64,000 bases of DNA from Fimenecus sp963590415 (GTDB taxonomy: Bacteria > Bacillota > Clostridia > Oscillospirales > Acutalibacteraceae): contig CAVAPB010000001.1 of NCBI GenBank assembly GCA_963590415.1, positions 168,620 to 232,619 of the forward strand, written 5' to 3'. How positions within the stretch are numbered: position 1 is the stretch's first letter; each line of letters begins with the position of its first letter. The notes under the pieces are model-generated. The model was not told the origin of the DNA. It made no database searches and saw nothing but the letters and a program-made list of their open reading frames with translations. This document shows positions 24,158 to 32,790 of this stretch, piece by piece. The translations under genes and the position numbers were made by a program.

Positions 24158-24295
24158 ATGAAAAAGAACATGCTTGATAAAATTGTAAAATTTATCAATT
24201 TTTCGGTTAAGGTTGACGCAAATTCAACGAGCACAACTTATGCATATCAGCCGAAATTGCCCAAAAAATACAATGAATTGAAGATTAAGAAATGA
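24158..24295 (+). CDS. agrD: AgrD-like autoinducer peptide precursor without cysteine
   Basis: This 45-residue peptide is encoded by a short gene with a strong GAGGAGGT ribosome site and overlaps agrB by four bases (ATGA). It has an amphipathic N-terminal leader (MKKNMLDKIVKFINF), a middle segment DANSTSTTYAYQPKLP and a charged tail. The A-N-S...YQPK-x-P pattern matches AgrD-like precursors of Clostridia, where AgrB cuts near the conserved proline region. The peptide contains no cysteine at all. A thiolactone ring is therefore impossible, and a ring could only be a lactone through serine or threonine (S23, T24, S25, T26, T27). Its role is secure from context with AgrB and the two-component pair; the ring chemistry is open. 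Confidence 0.85.
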   Translation: MKKNMLDKIVKFINFSVKVDANSTSTTYAYQPKLPKKYNELKIKK

Positions 24296-24876
24296 TTAAC
24301 TCGCTTTCCCTGAAAATAACAAACAGGCTGATAAGCAAAAATATTATCGACGAAGAAAACAGAGATTTATATCACTACGGCTTCTTCATTGTGATTTCCG
24401 AAATGCTTCTGTTGGCGTTCTGTACGCTGACAGGGGTGCTTTTGGGTATCGCTTTGGAAAGCTTTGTGTTTTATGTTGCCTTTTTTGCTTTTCACAGGTT
24501 TGCCGGCGGCTTCCACGCAAACACTGAGCTGCGTTGTCAGATTGTTACGGCTTCGGCATTTGCGGCAGCCTTGCTGATGATAAGATTTTCCGAGCCGATT
24601 GCGAAAAACGACCTTTTGCTCGCTTATACGGCGGCTTGCGCGGCTTTAATTGCGGTTTCGCCTGCCGATACGCCGCAAAAAAGGCTGACAACGGAAGAGA
24701 AAAAACGGTTCAGGATTTACACTGCGGGCGTTTCAGCCGTATTCGGGTTAATTCTTTTGGCAATGCGATATTTTAACGCCCCGGACGGCTTTTCCGTGTC
24801 GGTTTTAAGCGCTGTGGCATTGGAGCTGATTTCCGTAATATTCGGACGAATGCTCAACGATAAAACGGCAGTTTAA
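24292..24876 (+). CDS. agrB: AgrB-like membrane peptidase
   Basis: AgrB proteins are polytopic membrane cysteine peptidases that cut and cyclise AgrD. This one has 194 residues and about five or six hydrophobic segments. The catalytic pair is present: H75 in FHRFAGGFHA and C82 in LRCQ, with the same spacing of seven as H77 and C84 in S. aureus AgrB. It starts inside the last codons of agrD, so the two are translationally coupled. No clear terminator follows; an ACGGC/GCCGT hairpin at 24926-24945 is weak, so some read-through to the surface operon at 25205 is possible. Confidence 0.92.
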   Translation: MINSLSLKITNRLISKNIIDEENRDLYHYGFFIVISEMLLLAFCTLTGVLLGIALESFVFYVAFFAFHRFAGGFHANTELRCQIVTASAFAAALLMIRFSEPIAKNDLLLAYTAACAALIAVSPADTPQKRLTTEEKKRFRIYTAGVSAVFGLILLAMRYFNAPDGFSVSVLSAVALELISVIFGRMLNDKTAV

Positions 24877-25204
24877 TTTAGCTGTGAATTTCAAAAAACA
24901 AAATACAATCAGCATATTGACAGAGACGGCTGTGAGATATGCCGTAATCGCTTAATTTTATGAAAAAATGTAAAATAGATTAAAATCATCTATTTAAGTA
25001 TACAATTTTTGATAAAAATGTCTGAATTCCTCTGAAATTTTTGTGAAAACATTATCAAAAACATTCACTGAATGTCAATACGCGGCATGGCTTTTGTTAA
25101 AATGACTATAATCTAATTTGGATAGCTGTATATATTTCACAAACAAGTCTATAAAGCGTGCATATTCCGTGAATGTGTGCAAAAACAGAACGGAGGAACC
25201 AATC
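24877..25204 (+). promoter_or_regulatory. Regulatory region upstream of the surface operon
   Basis: There is no gene in this 328-base AT-rich region. A perfect TATAAT (25107-25112) lies about 95 bases before the TTG start of the next gene, but no good -35 box is at the right distance, as is common for activator-dependent promoters. Upstream are the palindrome CATTCACTGAATG (25064-25076), the repeated words TCTGAATTCC and TCTGAAATTT (from 25021), and an inverted pair TTTTTGATAA/TTATCAAAAA spread over about 55 bases. An activator such as the LytTR regulator could bind here. The leader also has a TGCATATTC/GAATGTGTGCA hairpin near 25158-25180. Confidence 0.5.
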
Positions 25205-25996
25205 TTGGCTGATTTAAGATTTGTACAGTCTTCTTTTTCGGGAGACGGAGTGTTTCGAAACAGGAAAAGCGGTTTTGAAACCAAGTATATTCTTAAAAAA
25301 CAGATGAAAAACCTTTATCCTGCCGGCGGCTACACGGTTGTGGGTCAAATAGGCAAGGGAAATGAAGAAACAGGCGTGCTTGTTTTCAATGAAAAGGAAG
25401 AAACGGTATATAAGCCGTGCAAGCCTGCGTTTTCATGCGTAAAAGGATATATTGAGGTCGACGAGGGTAAGTATATTGCCGTTGTAAAGAGCGCGCTGCT
25501 TATGTGGCTTCTGTTTATGCTTGTTGCGGCGGCTGTTATTGTCGGTCTTGCTTTCCTTATAAAGACATTTGTTCCATCGGGGGACGATGAAGTTACCACA
25601 ACAAACCCGATAGGTGTTATCGATCCGAACGCCGTTATCGGAGACGGCTCAATTTCCGTTCCCGATAAGATAGACACAAAGGGCGCGCAGATTAAAATCA
25701 ACGGTATTCCGGAAATGAAGCTTGCAGCGGGAACGAAGGAGCAAAACTTTGTTTTCTCCAATCCGGAGGAAAACCCCTGCTACTTTATTATAGAGGTTGA
25801 GCTTTCCGACACCGGAGAGGTTATTTACACATCGAACCTTTTGCCGCCGGGATATTCGATTTCGGCGTTTACAATGAACAGGGCGCTTGAGGCGGGAACC
25901 TACAACGCAGTTGTTCATGTTAAGACATACAGCTTTGACAGCGAACAAAGAAAGCTTAACAATATGGATATAAAAACAACGATAATCGCTTCTTAA
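25205..25996 (+). CDS. Unknown single-pass membrane protein, first gene of the surface operon
   Basis: I do not recognise a named family. The 263-residue protein has a basic N-terminal part (1-95), one membrane segment (about 96-119, LLMWLLFMLVAAAVIVGLAF), a short acidic/threonine linker, and a C-terminal domain (about 150-263) predicted outside the cell. That domain is beta-rich, with FSNPEENPCYFIIEVEL, then NLLPPGYSI and ALEAGTYNAVVHVKTY. It resembles Ig-like domains that I recall from unnamed Firmicutes proteins ending in a similar way. The start is TTG at 25205, eight bases after GGAGG; an upstream in-frame start lacks a ribosome site. It could be an anchor or assembly factor for the secreted proteins encoded downstream. 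This is inference. Confidence 0.75.
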   Translation: MADLRFVQSSFSGDGVFRNRKSGFETKYILKKQMKNLYPAGGYTVVGQIGKGNEETGVLVFNEKEETVYKPCKPAFSCVKGYIEVDEGKYIAVVKSALLMWLLFMLVAAAVIVGLAFLIKTFVPSGDDEVTTTNPIGVIDPNAVIGDGSISVPDKIDTKGAQIKINGIPEMKLAAGTKEQNFVFSNPEENPCYFIIEVELSDTGEVIYTSNLLPPGYSISAFTMNRALEAGTYNAVVHVKTYSFDSEQRKLNNMDIKTTIIAS

Positions 25997-26054
25997 AGAA
26001 CGATTATTTCTATACTATATATAATTAAAACTCTTACTGAAAGGGGTACGGTTT

Positions 26055-29000
26055 ATGCAGAAAAAGGCGAAAAACAGAGTGATAAAAAGCATAACCGCCG
26101 TTGCGCTTTGCGCGGTGATGCTTTTGACATCTGTGCCATTTGCGTTCTCGGCAGGCGCATACGATCCTATTCCGACATTTTCTTCAAATGCGGAGGAACG
26201 GGAGGTTTCGGCATACACAAATGATGACGGAGGAATAACGGTTGTTTATCCGCAGGCGACGGCAAACACCTCGAGAAAGACCAAAACGGTTACGGGCTAT
26301 ATGCTTGAGCTTGTCGATTTGGGGCTTTTCACCGAAGCTCATACGGATACGGTTTTACTTCGTAAGACCGTTACGCCGACCGGCTCCGCTCCCTACGAAT
26401 CCGAATTCACCGAGGATGAAATAGCGACGGTTCTTGCCGACGGCTTGCTTGAAACGCACAGGTATAATGTTACCGTCGTTGCAATAGACAGCGAGGGCTG
26501 GATGTCCGAGGAGCTTAACGCTTCCGTCTCGGATGTACCGAACTATGAGTACGATTATAATATTTATGAGCCTCTTAACGCCGATGAACACGCAATGCGT
26601 GAGATGCTCACATTTGAAAGCTCCTCGAGCTCCGACTCGGGCGACGCATCCGGTCTCGGAACGGACGACTATATTAAGGTTGCAAGCTGTATTGACAATA
26701 CGGGCGCAACCGAACAGACGGGCGCTAAGGATGTTACAACGGGAACCGACACAAAGGCGCAGCGCTTTTACTTCAAAACGCTTCCCACCGAGACTACCAA
26801 CACCTTTGACATACTTTGGAGCCGCCAGACATGGGACTTCAGCGGCGCCGAGGAGGTTTGGTATTGGTTTGACTTCTCGCAGGTCAGCGTTCAGGGCATT
26901 TCGTTCAGGCTTCGTGCAAACGAAAAGCAGATACGCGGAACCGACCGAGGCGATTACAAGGACAGCGGCAAGAACTACCAATGGACTACAAGCCAACAGG
27001 GTGAAATAAAGAGCTTGTACGGCGACACGATTTATTCAACAATAGGCACGACCAAGGCGGGATATACGGGCGAGGCCCCTTATGTATATGTTTCCCGTGA
27101 TGACGGCGGCTGGGACAAGGTGATGCTTACAAACGGAACGATAGACCTTGCGAACTTCAGAGGTTATATCAGAGTTCCGCTTCAGTTTATGTGCTCGGAG
27201 ACCGATACCACCGTTGATGCAATAAATACTGAGTTCGGTGCGAAGAAGAATGACGATCTTTATGCAGGCCTTTTGCAGGATACAAAAACAAAGCAGAACG
27301 CTGACAATTATGTTAACAGTACTCTTAAGCTTTCAGAGTCAGTAACGGTTGACCCGGCGGGAACCTCGGTCAGCAACGCATTGCTTATTCAAAAACGAAA
27401 ATTCAGAATGAATCTTTCGCTTGCCAACAATTTCTATGATTTGGATGTCGGCACAATGTTGGCGTCCGGTCTTGAAGGCTCGGAAATTTCTGATGACGCA
27501 AACAGCAAGAAGGCTACTGTTGACACATCTAAAATCGGCACGGGTGAGGACCCGATAGTAAACCGTGAAAACGGTTATAAGGCTATCGAAGACCTTTATG
27601 CGGCAGGCTTTTCGTTTACCGGCTGCAGCGACGACAGCCTTAATAAATCCTTCTTCCTTGACAATATAATGTTCTACCGTACCGACAATCAGTCGTACAG
27701 TGAAAACACGCTTAACAGTACGGTCAATACAGGCGATACGGTCAGCAAGTATTACAACCAGTCAACGGAAATTCCGAGAGCGATTTTCAACGCTTGCAAT
27801 AAATACATTTCCTCCCCCGACTGGGGCGATTATGACGCTGTCAAGTATATAGAGGACCTTATCGAGGGCTACAAGACGGCAATAAAAGAATACAACAGCA
27901 CACATACCGGAAATACATCGATAAGCCTCGACTTCCTTGAGGAGTCGCAGCTTGCAACGATTGCGGCTGAGCTTGGCATGAGCGACGCATGGAACAATTT
28001 CCTTACGGCAAGAAGCGAATGTAAGTCGGCGGGCACATACGACTCGGCGAACTGCGACGCAGACGACCTTGTATGGCAGCTCTCAAGAGACCTTGACAAA
28101 ATCCCCGAAATTACCGATTACGTATCGGTAAGCGACGATGTCAAGAACGAGATTATTCGTGTTTACAAAATATATCGCAGGCTTAACCTCGGTCAGCTGC
28201 GTAACCTCGGCGAAGCTGAGGAGAAAAAGCTTCTCGACTACTTCGCATTCCTTGAGGATATTCTTGATACGAACTCCGTAACGGTAGGTCAAAAGCTTAC
28301 GGATAACCCGTTTATCCCGTTCAATACATTTGAAAATCTTTCGTTGGGTACAAGGGCTTATCAGTTTGAAAACTCGTTGAGCGCAGGAACATACGGTTCC
28401 GACTATTTATATACCAAAGGCTTCCTTAACTGGACGGGTAACTTTTTGACAATCAGCGGACACTCGACAGATACTGCGACACCGACGCTTATCCCGACAG
28501 GCGCTATTGCTACCGACCAGCAGAGAAACGGTATATCAACAGACAACATTAAGCAATACGGCGGCTGGATTGATGTAACCGATAACGGCGCGCAGGGAAC
28601 CCACGGCGCAACTCTTACCATCGATAACCGCTGGCAGGAGTCCGGAAAAGGCTGGTACAATGTTGTCAGCGTTTCAAAGGACAGTAAGGACGCTTCTACA
28701 TACGATGAGCTGCGTGCTAACAATATGGGCACGGACGATACAAAGCTCGGTTCGCTTGCAAAGAGCTTTGGCGGCACCGACAGCGATGTTCCGCTTTCGC
28801 TCGTGTTCTATGCCGACTTCTCACAAATAAAGGACTACAGCCTTGCAATTACAATAAGCACCTGGACGGAGAGCCAGGCGGAAGACTACACAATTGACCT
28901 CGGCTCCAGTGCGGCTGACAGTTATTTCTACCTTTTGAGCCCGACTACGGGTGAGTGGGTAAAGGCTACCAACTCGGATGACCCGAGAATTTACAACTAT

Positions 29001-31286
29001 CTTTCATCCTTCGGTGCGGACTCCGACGGAGACGGTACAAAGGACTTGTTCCTTAACAATTATAAGGGCTATATAATGATACCGCTCTTCCACTTTAAGC
29101 GCGGTGTTCAGGGCATTTCCGCTACATCGAACTGGAAGCTTGACGAGACGGCTCAGTCGCTTAACTCTATATTCCGTGTCAGCATCGGTATCGCGCCTGT
29201 AAGTGCGGACGCTTCAAAGGCTATGGACGGAAAGAGCTTTACAATAGACAATATCGGCTTCTCATACGACAGAACATATTATTCGGATGTTGCGGCAACG
29301 AGAGGTATTGACGATAAGAGCTTCGATGAAATGTTCTCAACAAAGGCTCTGCCATCATCTAATTTCGAGGCTGCGGTAGCGGCGATTGACCCGTATGAGG
29401 ACGATTTTGCAACGGCAATTACCAGTGCAAATACTATGTATACGGCATTGAGTGATTATCAGAAGACATTGGCTTCCGTAAAAAATGCGTATGAGCTTTT
29501 ACAGAAATATGAGCAGTGGAACGCCGATCCGACGCTGAAGCCTCAACCTGTGCTTGATAACGGTGTATCGACAGTAACCGAGACTCTTGCGGCGATTGAA
29601 GCGTTACCGGCAGAGGCGGTGGGAACATCGGCGGGAAGTACGATTACGGGTCCGACTGAGAAATATCCGGACGGACAAAACGACTTGCCTTATCCCGGTT
29701 TTGTTACAGACACCGACGGTAATGTTGCAGTAAATTACGCTGCTTATTCACTTACAAAGGAGCAGGCGGACGAAATCATAGCGATTTATGAGCAGTCCTA
29801 CGAACGCTTCGGCAAGACCAAAAAAGCGCTGCTTGATGTCAAGACATCTTCGACAGACGCACTTACTCCTGCCGAAAAGCTTGAAAATGCGTACTATGCG
29901 GCATATCGCTGCAAGACCTTGGAGAGTTATCTTACGCAGTTAAATAACTATCAGACCGAGATTACCAATGTGTTTACAAAATACGATGTTGGCGGAACAA
30001 GCATTTCGCTTTTGTCGATAGATGCGGACGGCTTGGCTAAGCTTACAGCCGCAAGGAAGAGTTATGACGCAATTGACTATTACGCAAAAATCCTTATGGG
30101 AGATTCGTCAATGCCCGCTTCGTATGTACAGTTTGCGAACTCGGCAAAGGCTGTAGACAAGGTTCTGAGAAACGGCAGCACATATACCGGAGTGCTCGGA
30201 ACAAGCGCTACGATAGACGGCGGCATTGTCAAGCTGTCAAAGGCTTACACGGATCTGTTCAATGAAATCAAGTCAACGCTTGATTCAAAGACTCTGTTTA
30301 CCACCGCTCAGTTAAATACGATGAGTGAAACGGTAGATGAGTACAACAACTTCATTCACGCATACAGCAATATCAAAGAGCTTTATGACGGTATGACCGT
30401 CGGCTCGACCGAGGAAGGCGAGACCTCCTACGGTATTACGGACATGAGCAGATTGTTTGCGAGATACAACGCTGATTCAACCGACTCAACCGTTTATCTT
30501 TCAAAGGACTCATTGAGCGCAACAGACAGTTATTCCGTCAGCTATTCGGAGCAGCTTCCGTGGAGTGAGCTTCAGAATACAATGATTAAACTGACCTCCA
30601 TAAACGGAGCGCTTACAAATGATTTGGGCGAGAATGAGTATTACAACATAACGATAACCGTAAACGGCAGACGCACTATTTACAGTCCCCTTGCCCTGGT
30701 TGCGGGCGTTAATCTTTCGGATGTTGACAACAACACATACACCCCCGATTCACCGCTTACGGTAAGCGTTGAAGTTTCGGTGCCTGATGAGCTTACGGTT
30801 TCGAACCCTGTATCGGATAAGCTGACATTTGCATATACCGACGGCATGGGCAATGTGCTTGAAGATACTGACGGTAATGCGCTTACTAAGACGGTTGAGG
30901 TTATTTACACGCCCGAGGACGCATATACGGTAACGATTCCGGCAGAGTTTGAGGTTTCGTGGAGCGATACCTCCGATCAGAATGTCGGCTGTACGGTTTC
31001 GACTTCACTCAAAACGGGCTCAAGTCTTGAGGTTGCAGTAACCTGCGACGGCACACCGGACGAAACCGCTGCCTACACAGGAGCAGGTAATCTTACCTCT
31101 TCAAACCCGGCATACAACCTTAATTACAGCTATAAGGGCTTTGAGCCGAGCACATTTACAGGTGTCAATACCAACAGCGGACTCAACACAACTCCTTATC
31201 TTACGGTAAGCGGTTGGGACGATGTTCCTGTAGGCGAATATAAAACAACATTGACTTATACGGTTACCTACAACGCAGCACCGTAA
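26055..31286 (+). CDS. Giant multidomain exported protein with subunit-like C terminus
   Basis: This exported protein of 1743 residues has a signal peptide (1-36, ending FAFSAGA) and a fibronectin III-like segment (about 45-165). Two related jelly-roll-like modules follow at about 180-550 and 750-1075. Each opens with TFE, includes a W.F.FSQ or FYADFSQ strand and an RGYIRVPL or KGYIMIPL strand, and closes with a DNI.F motif. The second holds a calcium-loop-like DSDGDGTKD near residue 988. About 1090-1500 is mostly helical, FIVAR-like. The last 130 residues share VTIPA-x4-SW and VPVGEYKTTLTYTV with the five small exported proteins encoded next. No sorting signal or membrane anchor is seen. It may be an adhesin joined to a polymer of the small proteins. 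AAGGGG precedes the ATG. Function is inferred only. Confidence 0.8.
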   Translation: MQKKAKNRVIKSITAVALCAVMLLTSVPFAFSAGAYDPIPTFSSNAEEREVSAYTNDDGGITVVYPQATANTSRKTKTVTGYMLELVDLGLFTEAHTDTVLLRKTVTPTGSAPYESEFTEDEIATVLADGLLETHRYNVTVVAIDSEGWMSEELNASVSDVPNYEYDYNIYEPLNADEHAMREMLTFESSSSSDSGDASGLGTDDYIKVASCIDNTGATEQTGAKDVTTGTDTKAQRFYFKTLPTETTNTFDILWSRQTWDFSGAEEVWYWFDFSQVSVQGISFRLRANEKQIRGTDRGDYKDSGKNYQWTTSQQGEIKSLYGDTIYSTIGTTKAGYTGEAPYVYVSRDDGGWDKVMLTNGTIDLANFRGYIRVPLQFMCSETDTTVDAINTEFGAKKNDDLYAGLLQDTKTKQNADNYVNSTLKLSESVTVDPAGTSVSNALLIQKRKFRMNLSLANNFYDLDVGTMLASGLEGSEISDDANSKKATVDTSKIGTGEDPIVNRENGYKAIEDLYAAGFSFTGCSDDSLNKSFFLDNIMFYRTDNQSYSENTLNSTVNTGDTVSKYYNQSTEIPRAIFNACNKYISSPDWGDYDAVKYIEDLIEGYKTAIKEYNSTHTGNTSISLDFLEESQLATIAAELGMSDAWNNFLTARSECKSAGTYDSANCDADDLVWQLSRDLDKIPEITDYVSVSDDVKNEIIRVYKIYRRLNLGQLRNLGEAEEKKLLDYFAFLEDILDTNSVTVGQKLTDNPFIPFNTFENLSLGTRAYQFENSLSAGTYGSDYLYTKGFLNWTGNFLTISGHSTDTATPTLIPTGAIATDQQRNGISTDNIKQYGGWIDVTDNGAQGTHGATLTIDNRWQESGKGWYNVVSVSKDSKDASTYDELRANNMGTDDTKLGSLAKSFGGTDSDVPLSLVFYADFSQIKDYSLAITISTWTESQAEDYTIDLGSSAADSYFYLLSPTTGEWVKATNSDDPRIYNYLSSFGADSDGDGTKDLFLNNYKGYIMIPLFHFKRGVQGISATSNWKLDETAQSLNSIFRVSIGIAPVSADASKAMDGKSFTIDNIGFSYDRTYYSDVAATRGIDDKSFDEMFSTKALPSSNFEAAVAAIDPYEDDFATAITSANTMYTALSDYQKTLASVKNAYELLQKYEQWNADPTLKPQPVLDNGVSTVTETLAAIEALPAEAVGTSAGSTITGPTEKYPDGQNDLPYPGFVTDTDGNVAVNYAAYSLTKEQADEIIAIYEQSYERFGKTKKALLDVKTSSTDALTPAEKLENAYYAAYRCKTLESYLTQLNNYQTEITNVFTKYDVGGTSISLLSIDADGLAKLTAARKSYDAIDYYAKILMGDSSMPASYVQFANSAKAVDKVLRNGSTYTGVLGTSATIDGGIVKLSKAYTDLFNEIKSTLDSKTLFTTAQLNTMSETVDEYNNFIHAYSNIKELYDGMTVGSTEEGETSYGITDMSRLFARYNADSTDSTVYLSKDSLSATDSYSVSYSEQLPWSELQNTMIKLTSINGALTNDLGENEYYNITITVNGRRTIYSPLALVAGVNLSDVDNNTYTPDSPLTVSVEVSVPDELTVSNPVSDKLTFAYTDGMGNVLEDTDGNALTKTVEVIYTPEDAYTVTIPAEFEVSWSDTSDQNVGCTVSTSLKTGSSLEVAVTCDGTPDETAAYTGAGNLTSSNPAYNLNYSYKGFEPSTFTGVNTNSGLNTTPYLTVSGWDDVPVGEYKTTLTYTVTYNAAP

Positions 31287-31307
31287 TAAAGGAGGGAGTA
31301 AATAAGT

Positions 31308-31754
31308 ATGAAAAAATTCTTATCGGTTTTCTTCGCATTGCTTTTGGTAAGCCTGAGCGCCCTGCCTGCGTTTGCCGACTCGATGACGATTTCAACCGGC
31401 AGCGGAGTAACTGACGCATACCAGCTCAGTTATCCGGCAGACACAGATATTCCGTGGGAAGCATCCGCATGTGAGCTCGGCTCTGTTACGGCAACGCTAA
31501 TGCGTTTGTCGCCGGGCAAGACGGTAAAGGTTACGGTAGCTTCGGCTAACGGATATAACCTTGTAAATACGGCTTCCGATTCCAGCAAAATTTCCTATAC
31601 GCTCACGGGCGCAGATGCTATTGCATTCCTCCCCGGCGAGTACGGCAAAAGCTTCCCGCTTTCCGTTTCAATAGCGGGTGCACAGTGGCAGAAGGCTGCT
31701 TCGGGTGAGCATACCGATGTTCTCACCTTTACGGCTGAATATACGAATGCTTAA
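31308..31754 (+). CDS. Small exported beta-domain protein 1
   Basis: This protein of 148 residues has a signal peptide (MKKFLSVFFALLLVSLSALPAFA) and a single beta-rich domain. It keeps the family pattern in a diverged form: LSYPADTDIPWE replaces the VTIPA-x-x-x-IPW block, and WQKAASGEHTDVLTFTAEY gives the C-terminal W...E-x-x-D-x-LTFT block. It is the most divergent of five tandem paralogues and follows the giant gene after 21 bases behind GGAGGGAG. No membrane anchor or cysteine is present. A subunit role in a surface structure is inference. Confidence 0.8.
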   Translation: MKKFLSVFFALLLVSLSALPAFADSMTISTGSGVTDAYQLSYPADTDIPWEASACELGSVTATLMRLSPGKTVKVTVASANGYNLVNTASDSSKISYTLTGADAIAFLPGEYGKSFPLSVSIAGAQWQKAASGEHTDVLTFTAEYTNA

Positions 31755-31774
31755 TTTTGAAAGGAGATATTGAT

Positions 31775-32266
31775 ATGAAAAAATTATTTTCGGTAGCTCT
31801 TGCAGTGTTAATGCTCGTTATGATTTCTGTTCCGGGCTTTGCGGCAAGCGTTACAAGCGCAGGCACATCGGATGTTATTGTTAAAACAAAGACAACAAAA
31901 GAGGACAATACAAGCGCAGAGGAATTTGCCGTTACCATTCCCGCAGACACGGTTATTCCGTGGGGAACCGAGGAAACGGATGTAAGCTATCTTGTAGAGT
32001 CTCATCTTGCAAGAAATAAGGGCGTTAAGGTTGTAGTTGCGGGCACAGGCTCCATGAAAACAACAGACGCGGCTTATTCGCTTGCATACACACTTGACGG
32101 CGCAACAGAGTATCTTGCAGCTTCACCCGTTGTTTACGATGAAGCAACAGACTCGGGCGTTTCTCAGGAGCTCAAGGTTAAAATCAACAGCACAGACTGG
32201 AAAAAGGCAGTAGTTGAAGAGTATTCCGATACACTCACATACACCGTTTCCGTTGAGGCTATATAA
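31775..32266 (+). CDS. Small exported beta-domain protein 2
   Basis: This protein of 163 residues has a signal peptide ending PGFAAS. The mature part has the family motifs FAVTIPADTVIPWG, a middle LVESHLARNKGVKVVVAG, and the C-terminal WKKAVVEEYSDTLTYTVSV. The ATG at 31775 follows AAGGAGAT; a TTG at 31757 is in frame but would put the ribosome site inside the gene. It lacks cysteine. It is one of the four closely related copies 2-5. Confidence 0.82.
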   Translation: MKKLFSVALAVLMLVMISVPGFAASVTSAGTSDVIVKTKTTKEDNTSAEEFAVTIPADTVIPWGTEETDVSYLVESHLARNKGVKVVVAGTGSMKTTDAAYSLAYTLDGATEYLAASPVVYDEATDSGVSQELKVKINSTDWKKAVVEEYSDTLTYTVSVEAI

Positions 32267-32290
32267 CACGCGAGGGGAGAGTGAATTGAA

Positions 32291-32770
32291 ATGAAAAAAG
32301 CAGTTTCGATTATTATTGCTGTATTGATGCTTGCAAGCATTTGCGTTCCCTCTTTTGCGGCAACAATCACAGCGGACGGCGACAGAGCAACTTCAATCGT
32401 TAAAACAAAGACGGTTGACGATGACGGCAATGATGCGGAAAAATTCACGGTTACAATTCCCGCAACAACGGAAATCCCGTGGGGCAAGGCTTCGCAGGAC
32501 TTGACATACAGCGTTGAGTCACACCTCGCTTACGGCAAAAAGCTTATCGTTAATGTTGCAGGCAACGGCGTTATGACATACACTGTCGGTGACGATTCAA
32601 TGACGCTTGCATATACTTTGGGCGGCGCAACGGCGTTTACGGCGGCAGGTCCCGTCGTTTATCCCGCAGCGGATCAGACAATCAATGTAAATGTTACCGA
32701 TAACGCTTGGAAAACAGCGGTTATAGGCGAGTATCAGGACACACTTACATTTACGGTTGCAGTTGCATAA
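32291..32770 (+). CDS. Small exported beta-domain protein 3
   Basis: This protein of 159 residues has a signal peptide ending PSFAAT and the family motifs FTVTIPATTEIPWG, YSVESHLAYGKKLIVNVAG, and WKTAVIGEYQDTLTFTVAV at the very C terminus. The ending on the last strand is typical of the group and leaves no sorting signal. It is most like copy 2 by eye. It follows a GGGGAG ribosome site and a 24-base gap. Confidence 0.82.
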   Translation: MKKAVSIIIAVLMLASICVPSFAATITADGDRATSIVKTKTVDDDGNDAEKFTVTIPATTEIPWGKASQDLTYSVESHLAYGKKLIVNVAGNGVMTYTVGDDSMTLAYTLGGATAFTAAGPVVYPAADQTINVNVTDNAWKTAVIGEYQDTLTFTVAVA

Positions 32771-32790
32771 TTTAATGAGAGGTGCTTAAA

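Noticed and set aside
25084..25100. Sigma-54 type -24/-12 promoter (CGGCATGGCTTTTGTT)
   Set aside because: The -12 GC is absent and no enhancer-binding activator is encoded nearby.
25981..26008. Terminator between the first two genes of the surface operon
   Set aside because: GATAATCG and CGATTATT pair weakly over a 12-base loop, and only a short T-poor stretch follows, so at most weak attenuation is possible.
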